Positions 1 through 10,985 of a stretch of DNA of 64,000 nucleotides are shown here, piece after piece (the first letter of the stretch is position 1; each line of letters starts with the position of its first letter). The position numbers were made by a program, and so were the translations under genes. This DNA comes from Lodderomyces elongisporus (lineage: Eukaryota; Ascomycota; Pichiomycetes; Serinales; Debaryomycetaceae): the NCBI RefSeq assembly GCF_030384665.1, contig NC_083674.1:1240001-1304000 (forward strand), given 5' to 3'. The notes beneath the pieces were generated by a model, which was given only the letters and a program-made list of their open reading frames with translations, was not told the origin of the DNA and did no database searches.

Positions 1-1
1 C

Positions 2-1264
2 TCACTTACCTTGGGCTTTGCTGCTTTGGCATTGGAGCAAACAGAGTACTGGCCATTGGGTAGAGCAATGACTGCCGATGAAGTTGCGCTGGGCTTGGTA
101 CTTCCAAATGCAAGTGCTGCTCTATTAGGTAAAGGTGGTGCCGTGCTTAGTTTGATTATGGTTTATATGGCAGTCACCAGTGCCATGTCGTCTGAATTGA
201 TTGCAGTCTCAACCATTTGCACATACGATATCTACAGAACATACATCAATCCACAAGCAACAGGTAAAAAATTGATTTGGATCTCGCACCTTTCATGTGC
301 CGCTTTTGCTTACATTATGGCTGGGTTTGCCATTGGTCTTTATTATGCTAATGTCTCCATGGGTTTCCTTTACGAGCTCATGGGTATTATTATTGGAGGT
401 GCCGTTCTAAGTTCAGCAATGACAATCTTGTCCAGTAAACAAAATTGGTATGCTGCCACATTCACTCCACCAATTGCTACTGCATTGGCAATTATGTCAT
501 GGTTGGTCTGTTGCAAGACAAAGTTTGGTGCAGTAAACTACGACAATTTGTTTGAAGACGATGCTATGCTTACCGGCAATGTTGTTGCATTGCTTTTCCC
601 CTTGATCACAGTGCCACTTTTCACCTTGATTTTCAAGCCACAACACTTTGATTGGAAATTATTGGAAACAAGAATCACCCGTGTTGATGAAGAAGAGGAG
701 CTTATAGAGGCCACTAAATCCGACTCTCAAGAAGAAGATCCTGAAAAGTTGGAACCCGTTAGGTCGCAGATATCAATGATTGCTAGTGACATTGCACAGC
801 AAGAGCAAGTACGCCAACGTTATTCTGAAGAGCAGGTGCAATTACGTAAAGCATTCAAGACATGTGTTATTGTTTGTGTGTCTTTGACATTGGCACTTTT
901 AGTGGTTTGGCCAATGCCAATGTATGGAAGCAAGTACATCTTTTCACGTCACTTTTTTATTGGGTGGGTTGTTGTTTTCTTTATTTGGATCTGGTACACT
1001 GTGTTTCAAGTTATTGTGTATCCAATATGGGAAGGCAGATCAAGTTTGGCAAGTACTGCAAGAGGCATATACTGGGATTGCACTGGACAAACTTATAAAT
1101 TAAGAGCATGGCAAAACTCACACCCTGAAGATATGCACGCAGTTAGATCTCAAATCCAGGCTCAGTTATCGGCCTCGAGATCTGCACCAATGGTTGTAGA
1201 TGGAAGAGCCGTACAAACTGATATGGCCAACATTGATGATGCAATGTCTGATGAAAAGAAGTAA
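2..1264 (+). CDS. DUR3: Urea permease, sodium:solute symporter family (3' part only)
   Basis: The reading frame is open from the window edge to TAA at 1262-1264, giving about 420 residues of the C-terminal part of the protein. S. cerevisiae Dur3 is about 735 aa, so roughly 300 residues lie outside the window. Seen: repeated hydrophobic segments, including a stretch with [17 protein letters not shown] that is typical of SSF-family urea and polyamine transporters, then an acidic cytoplasmic loop ([14 protein letters not shown]), two more membrane segments and a hydrophilic tail. Known of the family: plasma-membrane active uptake of urea, also of polyamines in yeast. The neighbour, urea amidolyase, degrades urea in the cytosol, so the pair makes a functional cluster. 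The first in-frame ATG is internal and is not the real start. DUR3 rather than another SSF member is inferred from similarity and context. Confidence 0.85.
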   Translation, partial: SLTLGFAALALEQTEYWPLGRAMTADEVALGLVLPNASAALLGKGGAVLSLIMVYMAVTSAMSSELIAVSTICTYDIYRTYINPQATGKKLIWISHLSCAAFAYIMAGFAIGLYYANVSMGFLYELMGIIIGGAVLSSAMTILSSKQNWYAATFTPPIATALAIMSWLVCCKTKFGAVNYDNLFEDDAMLTGNVVALLFPLITVPLFTLIFKPQHFDWKLLETRITRVDEEEELIEATKSDSQEEDPEKLEPVRSQISMIASDIAQQEQVRQRYSEEQVQLRKAFKTCVIVCVSLTLALLVVWPMPMYGSKYIFSRHFFIGWVVVFFIWIWYTVFQVIVYPIWEGRSSLASTARGIYWDCTGQTYKLRAWQNSHPEDMHAVRSQIQAQLSASRSAPMVVDGRAVQTDMANIDDAMSDEKK

Positions 1265-1722
1265 AGAGAGAAGCTTATGATAAATATCGTACTATTGTGT
1301 TTAAAGTAAATTCTAGTTATTTTCCGTACAAGTTTTTAATTTCTTTTTTTTTTTTTTTTAAATTCTTTCTTTTCACTTTGTTTGTTGAAACATCTATTCT
1401 TTGTCATTCGTAACTATCGAAATTCTGTGATATAAACATAAAATCCTAATTTTTGATGTGTTTTATCCTATAAACTTGATCAAAAAAGACGCATTTATTT
1501 TTACAAAAAAAAAAACGGAAAAAGCTTGGTGTTAGCTATAGATCTGTTGAAACCTCTGTAATGAATGAATGGTTCTTATCTCAAAAAAAAAAAAATAATA
1601 AAAATGAAAAAAAAAGGAAAACACAGGTGAGAGAAAAAAAGGATGAAAGAAAAAAGAAATAGAGTTTGAGGCGTAAAAGTGGGGTTAAACTGGAAATGGG
1701 GAAAAGAAGTAAGATGTTAGAC

Positions 1723-1782
1723 GATAAGCGTTTTTGGTGATAAGGATCATGGATAAGAGAGGATTTCAAGACAAATGATAAG
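1723..1782 (+). promoter_or_regulatory. Cluster of four GATAAG sites
   Basis: GATAAG occurs at 1723-1728, 1739-1744, 1752-1757 and 1777-1782, all on the + strand. GATAAG is the core site of fungal GATA factors (Gln3, Gat1, Dal80 type) that control nitrogen-repressible genes, DUR genes among them. The cluster lies about 1.2 kb before DUR1,2, which is far for a yeast UAS, so its target is uncertain. Confidence 0.5.
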
Positions 1783-2749
1783 AAGGAATGAAACTGTTAC
1801 TCTTCTTGCAAGAGTGGCATGGTAGCGCCAATCCCTGAGAGTTACACGCCACGATAAACACAAAATCGAATAAAAAAAATATAAAAAAATTAAAAAATAA
1901 AAAATAAAAAATAAAAAAACGTTTTCGGGATGAATTCCGCACACTGAAATATTTTAATTTTTTTTTTAATTTTTTTTTTCTTTTGCAATGTTAGATTTTC
2001 ACCAGCTGGAGCTTATCAGCCAATCAGAATAAAGCGAGCCCAAAGAGAAAGAAGTATAGAGCACTTACGTCAATGCCACGACAGCAAAGCATCTTAACCT
2101 TGTGTGACACCATAGAGTACAAAGTCTTTTCCAATCAAAACAATTTGCCTTACGACAAGGAATGTTCTTCAAATATGAGTAATGTTTAGAGAAACCATTA
2201 AACTAAAAGATGTACCTAAAATTTTTTTTTTTTTTCCACCTGAACCTAACTTGAATTGAACTCGCAGTAACTCGATTTTTAAATAAAGTTGATGGTTATT
2301 ATTTTTTTTTTAGAAATTTATCTCACGTGACACTCATGGAGTGTATAGAATATCACTTAAAATTGTTTTTCCTTTGAGAAAAAGGGTCTTATATGGTATT
2401 GTTTCTACATCTCTATCTCCATTTCCATTTCCATTTCCATTTCCTTCTTGACCTCGATCTTCTTGCTGTCTCTTTTTCTCTATGTTGTGGTAATTTCTCT
2501 TCTCTTATCTTTCTGTGAAAAAAAGTGTGATTGTGTTGTGCCACACATTTTTTTGAAAAATGGTCTCGGCGGCCGCGTAGGACCGAAGGAACTTTTTCTG
2601 TCTATCGTTGGCATTTTAATACGAAAAAATTAAAAGCGATTCTTAAGTCTTTTATTATTATTTTTATTTTATTTTTGTGGTCGCACTCTTTTTACAACCA
2701 CAGAGAGAAAGAGATACCTTTTAATTGTGCGAGGTTTTGGAGTTTGGGT

Positions 2750-2763
2750 CTTATCGAGATAAG
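2750..2763. promoter_or_regulatory. Inverted GATAAG pair upstream of DUR1,2
   Basis: CTTATC and GATAAG face each other across 2 bp, about 245-255 bp before the DUR1,2 ATG. Closely spaced GATA pairs are the classic nitrogen-responsive UAS of yeast allantoin and urea genes. The motif is read directly; its function is inferred. Confidence 0.6.
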
Positions 2764-3005
2764 AGATGAGTTTCTTACATTAGACATCGGACTTTGCCGC
2801 ATGAACCCAAATAGCACACAACCCTTCATGACAAATTGTGTAAATGTAAGTGTATATATATATATATATATAGATGTCTCGGGACCTCTTTTTTGTCTTG
2901 AATATCGATAATTATATTCTCTTTTTCTTCCTTTTTCTTCCTTTTCTCATCACTTTTCATACCGAGAAGAAACAACACAAACAACATCAAGCATACTAAA
3001 TCATA

Positions 3006-6000
3006 ATGTCTACTATTGGCTGGACTGTAGACGACTGGAAAAAGTTTCACTTTGAATCCACACCTGAACACTCATTCAAACTTTTACAAAATGTTCTTGG
3101 CTCCCAAAAAATAGCTCCTGAGGACCCAGCATGGATCTCTTTGGCCACAGAAGAGAATCTCCGTCATCAATGGAATTTTTTGCAATCTAAAGCCCAGAAA
3201 GAAACACTACCACTTTATGGTGTCCCCATCGCCGTTAAGGATAACATCGATGTGAAAGGTTTCGAAACCACTGCTGCATGTCCATCATTTGCATACAAAC
3301 CAGAGCAGGATGCAACAACAGTAAAGCTCTTGCGAGACGCTGGTGCTATCATATTGGGAAAGACCAACTTAGACCAATTTGCTACCGGTTTGGTTGGTAC
3401 CAGATCTCCTTATGGTATCACTCCAAATACCTTTAACAAAGACTATGTTAGCGGTGGCTCATCGGCCGGATCAGCCTCCGTTGTTGCTAGAGGAATTGTA
3501 CCGTTGTCATTAGGTACCGACACTGCTGGTTCAGGAAGAGTCCCTGCTGCATTAAACAATATTATTGGGTTGAAGCCAACAAAAGGTGTCTTTTCTTGTA
3601 GCGGTGTTGTCCCCGCATGCAAATCATTAGACTGTGTATCGATATTTGCTTTAAACTTACAAGACGCTCAATTGACATTTGAAATCATGGCCAAAGAGGA
3701 TGGCGACAATGATGAATATTCAAGGGCAATGCCATCCAACCCAACATTGAAATTCTCGAAAAAACCCAGAGTTGCTGTGCCTACCAATTTGGTTTGGTGC
3801 GGTGAAAAGGAGAACCCAGGATTGTATAACAAAGCAGTTGACATTTTCACACAAAAAGTTGGCGTCGAGGTTGTTCCATTAGATATCGAACCATTGCTTG
3901 ATTTAGCAAAGTGTTTATACGAAGGTCCTTGGGTAACGGAAAGATTTGTTGCAGTTAGGGACTTTTTGGCTACAAATCCCCCAGACAAAGATCTTGATCC
4001 AACAGTTATGAAGATTGTTAAAGGAGGTGAAAATTATTCTGCTGCTGCTTGCTTTGAATTTGAATACAAAAGACAACGAATTTTACAAAAAGTCAAGAAA
4101 CTCTTGAAGGATATCGATGCTATAATTGTGCCAACTGCCCCATTGAACCCAACCATTAAAGAGGTTTTGGCAGAACCAATCAAGGTAAATTCATGTCAAG
4201 GTACATACACAAACTTTGTTAACTTGGCCGACTTATCAGCTTTGGCTATCCCAGCCGGTTTCAGAAAAGATGGTCAACCATTTGGTATCACGTTGTTGTC
4301 TCATAAATTCAACGATTACGCATTGCTCGATCTAGCAAGTCGTTATCTCAAACCATATGCCGAAACTGTTCCACATTTCTATGGCGCTTTGAAGGAAAAG
4401 CTCATTGAGTCTACCATCCACAACGAGTTGCATCAACAAGTACCCGCAATCGCCAAAGACGATCTGATCAAATTGGCAGTTGTTGGTGCTCACCTTAAAG
4501 GCTACCAATTGCATTGGCAATTGGAAAAAGTCAATGCGAGATTCATAGAGTCCACAACCACCTCAAAGCATTACAGATTATATGCATTACCCAAGACGGG
4601 ACCAGTTGCCAAACCAGGTTTGAGAAGAGTTGTTACTGATGCTAATAAAAATGCCAATGATGATAATGATGATGATAATAATAATAATAATAATGATAAC
4701 ACTGAAGGTACAACAAATGACCATGTAAACAATGGCGGAAGCTGCATCGCTTTGGAAGTTTACTCAATTCCAAGAGAATCATTTGGTACATTTATCAGTA
4801 TGGTACCCGAGCCATTGGGAATTGGATCAGCTGAATTAAAATCTGGTGAATGGGTCAAGTCTTTTATTTGCGAGGAAGTTGGTTATAATGCCCCAGGAAC
4901 AGTTGATATTACATCATTTGGTGGTTGGGATAATTACCAGAAACACTTGAAAAGCGAGAGCGAAAAACACAAGAAGCCATTTAATTCTGTGCTAGTTGCC
5001 AACAGAGGTGAGATTGCAGTGCGTATCATCAAGACTTTGAAGAAATTGGGAATCAAGTCTATTGCCATTTACTCAGATCCTGACAAGTATGCCGAGCATG
5101 CACTTATTGCTGATGTTGCAGTACCATTACACGGAACCACCGCAGCCCAAACCTACATTGACATTGACAAAGTGATCAAAGCTGCAAAGGACACTGGAGC
5201 GGAGGCTATCATCCCAGGTTATGGGTTCCTTTCCGAAAATGCTGATTTTTCAGACAGATGTGGTAAGGAAGGCATAGTGTTTGTTGGTCCATCAGGGGAT
5301 GCTATTAGAAAATTGGGTCTTAAACATTCTGCTAGGGAAATTGCCGAAGCAGCTGGTGTACCCCTTGTACCTGGTTCCGGATTGGTTAAGGACTCCAAAG
5401 AGGCCAAGGAAATTGCTGCTAAATTGGAATACCCAGTGATGGTTAAGTCTACAGCTGGTGGTGGTGGTATTGGTTTGCAAAAAGTTGACTCTGAAAAGGA
5501 TATTGAGCGTGTTTTTCAAACCGTACAACACCAAGGATTGTCATATTTTGGTGACTCTGGTGTGTTTTTGGAAAGATTTGTTGAAAATGCAAGACACGTT
5601 GAGATCCAAATGCTTGGAGATGGTTACGGAAATGCCATTGCTGTTGGTGAAAGAGATTGTTCATTACAAAGAAGAAACCAAAAGATTATTGAAGAGACAC
5701 CCGCACCAGATTTACCAGAAGCCACTAGACAAAAAATGAGAAAAGCCGCTGAGAGTTTGGGTGCATCAATGAAGTACAAGTGTGCTGGTACTGTTGAGTA
5801 CATTTACGATCCCAAGAGAGACGAATTCTACTTTCTCGAAGTGAACGCTAGGCTTCAAGTTGAACACCCAATTACCGAGATGGTTACCGGGCTCGACTTG
5901 GTTGAGTGGATGCTTTTGATTGCAGCCGATACTCCACCTGACTTTAATCAAAAGATTGAAGTTAAAGGTGCCTCAATGGAAGCTAGATTATACGCTGAAA

Positions 6001-8585
6001 ATCCAGTGAAAGATTTCATGCCTTCGCCGGGCCAACTTACTGAAGTTTCTTTCCCTGGCTGGGCCAGAGTTGATACTTGGGTTGAAAAAGGTACAGTTGT
6101 TTCTGCTGAATATGATCCAACTTTGGCCAAGATTATTGTGCACGGTAAAGATAGAAACGACGCATTAAAGAAATTGCGCCAAGCATTGGATGAAACCAAG
6201 GTTTATGGTTGTGTTACAAACATTGACTATCTCCGTTCAATTGCAAACTCCAAGATGTTTGAAGAAGCTAAAGTTGCTACTAAAGTATTGGATTCGTACG
6301 ATTACAAGCCACGTGCAGTAGAAATTTTAGCTCCAGGTGCCTACACAACAGTTCAAGATTATCCTGGTAGAAGAGGCTACTGGAATATTGGTGTTCCACC
6401 TTCGGGATGTATGGATCAGTTCTCGTTCAGATTGGCTAATCGAATTGTTGGTAATGATGAGAAGGCTCCAGGTATGGAAATCACACTTAACGGACCAAAG
6501 TTGTTGTTTCACCAAGAATGTGTTGTTGCTGTTACAGGTGGTGACTGTCCGGTTGAAGTTAATGATGAAAAAGTTAATCAATGGGAACCAATTCAAATCA
6601 ATAGCGGTGACAAATTGTCCATTGGCAAATTGACTTCGGGTTGCAGAGCATATCTTGCCATCAGAGGTGGTATTGATGTCTTGGAGTACTTGGGTTCGAG
6701 GTCAACATTTGCATTGGGTAATCTTGGAGGTCACAATGGACGTGTATTGAAATTGGGAGACGTGCTTTTCCTTGGACAACCAGAATTGCCAAGCTGTACA
6801 TTGCCAGCACCTACTTCTGCGCCATCATCAATCCCCAAAGCATTGATTCCAAACTACAACAATAAAATTTGGCAGATTGGTGTTACATGTGGTCCACATG
6901 GTTCCCCAGATTTTTTCAAACCAGAATCCGTTGCTGAGTTCTTTTCAACCACATGGAAAGTTCATTACAATTCCAACAGATTTGGTGTGAGATTAATTGG
7001 TCCTAAACCTAAATGGGCTAGAGCCGATGGTGGTGAGGCTGGTTTGCATCCTTCAAACACTCACGACTATGTCTACTCCATGGGTGCAGTCAACTTTACT
7101 GGTGATGAGCCTGTTATCTTGACATGTGATGGTCCAAGTTTGGGTGGTTTTGTTTGTGAAGCTGTTGTTGCTGAGAGCGAGTTATGGAAGGTTGGTCAAG
7201 TTAAACCTGGCGAAGAGATTCAATTTGTACCAATCACATATGAAACAGCAAGAAGATTCAAGCATCAACAAGATAAACTCGTGGACTCATTGACTGGAGC
7301 ATTGCCTTCATTGGACAACGAGAGTTTGGAGCATCCACAAACACCAATCTTACATCAATTCCAAGTTTCTGAACAAGCTCCAATGGCTACATATCGTCAA
7401 GCTGGTGATCGCTACATTCTTGTTGAGTATGGTGAAAACATTCTCGATTTGAACAAAGCATACAGAATTCACAAATTGGTGGAGATGGTTAAGGAGTACA
7501 AGCCAAAAGGTATTTTTGAATTGTCTCCCGGTGTTAGGTCAGTATTGGTTGAATTCACTGATGATGTTACTCAAACCGAGGCTTTAAACACTTTGATTGC
7601 TTATGAGAAGGAAATTGCATTTACAAACAAATGGCAGGTTAAGTCTAGAGTCCTTAAATTGCCTATGGCTTTTGAAGACAAAAAGACTTTGGATGCAGTT
7701 AAGAGGTATCAAGAAACTATTAGAAGCGATGCTCCATGGTTGCCAAACAATGTTGATTTTATTGCCAACATCAATGGGATCACACGTGATGACGTTAAGG
7801 ACATGTTGTACACAGCAAGATTCCTTGTTTTGGGTTTGGGTGATGTTTTCCTTGGTGCACCTTGTGCCGTGCCATTGGATCCAAGACACAGATTTTTGGG
7901 TACCAAATATAATCCATCTAGAACTTTTACGCCAAATGGTACAGTTGGTCTTGGTGGTAATTACATGTGTATCTACACCATGGAATCTCCAGGTGGATAC
8001 CAATTGGTTGGTAGAACAGTCCCAATTTGGGACAAGTTGACTCTTGGTGCTCACTCAACCGATAAGAACAAGCCATGGCTCTTGATGCCATTCGACCAGA
8101 TTGAGTTTTACCCAGTTACCGAAGACGAGGTTGACAAATTTTCCGAGGAGATGAATGCAGGCAAGTTTGAGATTGAGATTGTTGATTCCGTGTTTGACCA
8201 TGGCAAATACTTGCAGTGGATCCAAGCCAATTCCGAGTCTATTGAGCAATTCCAAAAATCGCAACACGGCGAGAAATTGGAGGAGTTTAACAAATTGATC
8301 CAAATCTCCAATAGTGAATTGGAAAAGAATGGACAAAACAAGTTGCTGGATGATGAAAAGTTTTCTGAGGATGCCGAGATGGTGTATTCCGAATACTCTG
8401 GTAGATTCTGGAAGAGTCTTGTGCAAGTCGGTGACGAAGTTAAAAGCGGGCACCCATTGGTTGTCATTGAAGCTATGAAAACCGAGATGATGGTAAATGC
8501 ACCACGTGATGGAAAGGTTGTTAAGATCTACCACAAAAATGGTGACATGGTTGATGCTGGAGATCTTGTAGTGGTTTTAGAGTAA
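3006..8585 (+). CDS. DUR1,2: Urea amidolyase (urea carboxylase plus allophanate hydrolase)
   Basis: Bifunctional cytosolic biotin enzyme of 1859 aa. It carboxylates urea to allophanate with ATP and bicarbonate, then hydrolyses allophanate to ammonia and CO2. Domains in order: an amidase/allophanate hydrolase domain (about 1-480) with K78, S152 and S176 fitting the Lys/cis-Ser/Ser triad (GGSSAGSA and GTDTAGSG motifs); the allophanate hydrolase C-terminal domain (about 480-650); biotin carboxylase (from about 657, VLVANRGEIAVRII, GERDCSLQRRNQK); urea-carboxylase AHS2/AHS1-type domains (about 1100-1690); and a biotinyl domain with EAMKTEM, biotinylated lysine K1825. S. cerevisiae Dur1,2 is 1835 aa, so this is full length. 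Oddity: an Asn/Asp-rich insert at residues about 545-578. GATA sites upstream suggest nitrogen catabolite repression. Identification is near certain. Confidence 0.98.
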   Translation: MSTIGWTVDDWKKFHFESTPEHSFKLLQNVLGSQKIAPEDPAWISLATEENLRHQWNFLQSKAQKETLPLYGVPIAVKDNIDVKGFETTAACPSFAYKPEQDATTVKLLRDAGAIILGKTNLDQFATGLVGTRSPYGITPNTFNKDYVSGGSSAGSASVVARGIVPLSLGTDTAGSGRVPAALNNIIGLKPTKGVFSCSGVVPACKSLDCVSIFALNLQDAQLTFEIMAKEDGDNDEYSRAMPSNPTLKFSKKPRVAVPTNLVWCGEKENPGLYNKAVDIFTQKVGVEVVPLDIEPLLDLAKCLYEGPWVTERFVAVRDFLATNPPDKDLDPTVMKIVKGGENYSAAACFEFEYKRQRILQKVKKLLKDIDAIIVPTAPLNPTIKEVLAEPIKVNSCQGTYTNFVNLADLSALAIPAGFRKDGQPFGITLLSHKFNDYALLDLASRYLKPYAETVPHFYGALKEKLIESTIHNELHQQVPAIAKDDLIKLAVVGAHLKGYQLHWQLEKVNARFIESTTTSKHYRLYALPKTGPVAKPGLRRVVTDANKNANDDNDDDNNNNNNDNTEGTTNDHVNNGGSCIALEVYSIPRESFGTFISMVPEPLGIGSAELKSGEWVKSFICEEVGYNAPGTVDITSFGGWDNYQKHLKSESEKHKKPFNSVLVANRGEIAVRIIKTLKKLGIKSIAIYSDPDKYAEHALIADVAVPLHGTTAAQTYIDIDKVIKAAKDTGAEAIIPGYGFLSENADFSDRCGKEGIVFVGPSGDAIRKLGLKHSAREIAEAAGVPLVPGSGLVKDSKEAKEIAAKLEYPVMVKSTAGGGGIGLQKVDSEKDIERVFQTVQHQGLSYFGDSGVFLERFVENARHVEIQMLGDGYGNAIAVGERDCSLQRRNQKIIEETPAPDLPEATRQKMRKAAESLGASMKYKCAGTVEYIYDPKRDEFYFLEVNARLQVEHPITEMVTGLDLVEWMLLIAADTPPDFNQKIEVKGASMEARLYAENPVKDFMPSPGQLTEVSFPGWARVDTWVEKGTVVSAEYDPTLAKIIVHGKDRNDALKKLRQALDETKVYGCVTNIDYLRSIANSKMFEEAKVATKVLDSYDYKPRAVEILAPGAYTTVQDYPGRRGYWNIGVPPSGCMDQFSFRLANRIVGNDEKAPGMEITLNGPKLLFHQECVVAVTGGDCPVEVNDEKVNQWEPIQINSGDKLSIGKLTSGCRAYLAIRGGIDVLEYLGSRSTFALGNLGGHNGRVLKLGDVLFLGQPELPSCTLPAPTSAPSSIPKALIPNYNNKIWQIGVTCGPHGSPDFFKPESVAEFFSTTWKVHYNSNRFGVRLIGPKPKWARADGGEAGLHPSNTHDYVYSMGAVNFTGDEPVILTCDGPSLGGFVCEAVVAESELWKVGQVKPGEEIQFVPITYETARRFKHQQDKLVDSLTGALPSLDNESLEHPQTPILHQFQVSEQAPMATYRQAGDRYILVEYGENILDLNKAYRIHKLVEMVKEYKPKGIFELSPGVRSVLVEFTDDVTQTEALNTLIAYEKEIAFTNKWQVKSRVLKLPMAFEDKKTLDAVKRYQETIRSDAPWLPNNVDFIANINGITRDDVKDMLYTARFLVLGLGDVFLGAPCAVPLDPRHRFLGTKYNPSRTFTPNGTVGLGGNYMCIYTMESPGGYQLVGRTVPIWDKLTLGAHSTDKNKPWLLMPFDQIEFYPVTEDEVDKFSEEMNAGKFEIEIVDSVFDHGKYLQWIQANSESIEQFQKSQHGEKLEEFNKLIQISNSELEKNGQNKLLDDEKFSEDAEMVYSEYSGRFWKSLVQVGDEVKSGHPLVVIEAMKTEMMVNAPRDGKVVKIYHKNGDMVDAGDLVVVLE

Positions 8586-9360
8586 GTTTACTTTTAGTAT
8601 GATCTGTTAATTATTTATTAGGAATTTAATTGAATTGAATTGAATTGAATTGAAGTTTTTTTATTTTCTTTATACATTGTTATTTATTTTCTTGTTGCTA
8701 TGTATTTATAATTTCGACTTAGGCAATGCTTTCTTTTATAATAGATCATGGAGATATTGCTTTGTCAATACTTGTCTCAAATTCATTCATCCACTCAACA
8801 ACCTATTAATTTAGCCACTCATTTCATTTCACACGTACAACTTTTTTGTGCGCGCAATTAATAGCTGTTAACCTTTCTTTGGTCGCGTCAGTGTTGAAAA
8901 GGTGAATGTGGACAAAAGCAAAAAAAAAAAAAGTGGTATTCCAAATGATGTTTACGACGAAGAATACAGAAAAAATTGACACGCGCGGGAGAAACCACAC
9001 CCCCCGCCCCAGCCCCTCGCCAAAAAAAAAAAAAAAACAACAAAAGAGAAGAAAGCAGGAAAAAACAGGAAAAACCAAAAAATCAAATGAGAGACAAGTT
9101 TAAAGTATAACCAAAGAAAAAGTCCGATTTTTCTCAATTGTTGTCCCAGAACCCATTAGTCCTTTCCAACATCTATTCCAATTTCAATACAATTCTAATA
9201 CAGTTCTGATTTGTCTTTTGTCACTTCTTTTGAACATTTGTTTTATTTGAGGACTTCCATTGTTATCTTTATTTTATTTCAATTCAAGTTTTCTTTCTTT
9301 CCTTCTTTGTTTGTTTTTTTATTTTATATTTTTATTTTTCGGTTTCTTCTCTAAACGAAT
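8586..9360. other. DUR1,2-HAT1 intergenic region
   Basis: 775 bp without a gene. It contains a short GAATT tandem repeat just after the DUR1,2 stop (about 8630-8655), an A-rich segment with a C-rich patch at 9000-9018, and pyrimidine-rich DNA immediately before the HAT1 ATG. It presumably holds the DUR1,2 terminator and the HAT1 promoter. Confidence 0.6.
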
Positions 9361-10642
9361 ATGTCATCCAGTGATCAGAAACCAATATCTGCTGCTGCGT
9401 TGCAGCCTGAAACATGGACTGCATCATCAAACGATGCACTCAAGCTATTTGTCACGAATGAAGATGAGGCGATCAATTTCCGTCCGGTGTTTACATATCC
9501 CATCTTTGGCGATGCAGAAACGATTTACGGGTATAAGGATCTTTGCATTTTTTTGTGTTTTGACCATTATACTTTTAAGCCTTTTTTGAATGTTAAGTTT
9601 GCTGAGAAATGCTGAGAAACTAGACGATTCTGACTTGATTGATATTAAGGAGACAATGATGAAGTACTTGCCCCAGGACACCATCTATAAGGACGAGATC
9701 CGATGGGTGGACTCAATCAAGGATGAGAAAGAAAAGTATGAGATTCCTGGCGAAAAAGTTGACTCATTCAAAGCTGACAACTTGACTTATGAGATTTATA
9801 AGATCAACTTGAAGCTGGCCCAGGGGTTGGAGTTGCATAAACGACTTCAGGTTTTGGTCTTGCTCTATATTGAAGCTGGCTCATTCATTGATGCCGAGGA
9901 CGAGCTCTGGGATGTTTATGTGTTGTATGAAAGAGTTGAGGGTGAAAGTGAACCATCAGTTGCTGGGTTTGCTACCGCATATAATTACTGGAGATACCCT
10001 GGATCTGCTAAATTTGATGCTGGGGAGACCGAGGTGCGGATGAAAATTTCGCAATTTATTATACTACCTATGTACCAGGGCAAGGGACTTGGTCAGGCTT
10101 TTTACACACATTTGTATAGTTATTGGTTAACGAAAAGTGATGTTGTTGAAATTGTTGTTGAAGATCCTAATGAGGCGTTTGACGATATGAGGGATAGAGC
10201 AGATTTGAAGAAATTGGCGGAGACAGATCTGGGGTTTGATTTGAGCAAAGTAGTTGCAAACAATATCGACAAGGTATGGGTTGATGAGACGAGAAAAAAG
10301 TTGAAGCTTGAAAAAAGGCAATTTTCGAGACTATTGGAGATGGTATTGTTATACAAGTTGAAGCATCACTTGGGGAACATTTCTAGACCCGATGTGCGTA
10401 AGTTTATAAAGACGCGGTTGTACAAGAAGAACAAGGAAGGGTTGGATGGTTTAGAAGAGAATGATAGAAAGGATAAGTTGCAGACTGCGTACCAGGCATT
10501 GGAAGAGGATTACTTTAGAATACTTGGCGATGTGAAACTAGGTCTGAATAAGCGAAAAGTAGAAGCTGGTGAAGATCAACATGGTAACAACAACAACAAC
10601 AACAGCAGCAGCAGCAAAAAGAAGAAGGTGAACGGTGTATAA
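9361..10642 (+). CDS. HAT1: Histone acetyltransferase type B catalytic subunit, frame broken by a 10-bp duplication
   Basis: Hat1 acetylates newly made histone H4 (K5, K12) with its Hat2 partner. The N-terminal part (9361-9615) matches Hat1 closely (PETWT, FTYPIFGDAETIYGYKDL, TFKPFLNVKFAEK) and then hits TGA at 9613-9615. The rest (from about 9610 to the TAA at 10640-10642) continues in the +1 frame: AEKLDDSD, the acetyl-CoA loop YQGKGLGQAF, and the conserved EDPNEAFDDMRDR. The break coincides with a perfect tandem copy of TGCTGAGAAA (9600-9609 and 9610-9619). Removing one copy would restore the frame. No GT-AG intron can explain it, because the overlap is too short. The C-terminus carries Asn/Ser runs and a KKKK patch. 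It could be an assembly error, a real loss-of-function allele or a frameshift site. Start chosen: the only early ATG, matching the family N-terminus. Confidence 0.85.
9600..9619 (+). repeat. 10-bp tandem duplication inside HAT1
   Basis: Two perfect, adjacent copies of TGCTGAGAAA. Ten is not a multiple of three, so the second copy shifts the HAT1 frame by +1 and brings in a stop codon (TGA, 9613-9615). Confidence 0.95.
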
Positions 10643-10953
10643 GTAAAGTTGGTGATGGCTACGTGTAAAGTGAGTTTTTTTCCTTAAAAATTTTTTTTGT
10701 TATAATAACCTTGTTTGCCCTCCTATTCTCTTCTGTCCTCTTCTTTTCTTTTTTTTTTCTTTTGGGGGGGGGGGGGGGGGGAGGATGGGTGGTGCCTAAA
10801 GAAGGGAGGGTTTCTTATACAATTTCCATTTGTAGAAGACAGGAATAAGTTCAATGGTGGAAGAAGTTTCCAGAAGCAAGTTTTGTACTTGCGGCTGTCT
10901 GGGGGAAAGATTTGATAAACCTTGATTTATTTTATTTTATGTTTTATTTTTTA

Positions 10954-10985
<32 letters not shown>

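Larger units (their letters stand above)
1265..3005. other. DUR3-DUR1,2 intergenic region
   Basis: 1.74 kb with no convincing gene; the short open frames here are low-complexity. It holds poly-T/poly-A tracts, a cluster of GATAAG sites (1723-1782), CTTATC at 2012-2017, a CACGTG E-box at 2324-2329 (a Cbf1-type site), a paired CTTATC/GATAAG at 2750-2763, and a (TA)10 tract at 2853-2872 that could act as TATA DNA about 140 bp before the DUR1,2 start. This is probably the DUR3 terminator followed by the DUR1,2 promoter. Confidence 0.7.

Noticed and set aside
2531..2911. 126-codon + frame upstream of DUR1,2
   Set aside because: Low-complexity, runs through a TA repeat, and lies in the promoter with no protein-like composition.
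9590..9615. Intron joining the two HAT1 frames
   Set aside because: The frames overlap and the homologous residues are adjacent; no GT-AG pair of workable size exists. The 10-bp duplication explains the shift.
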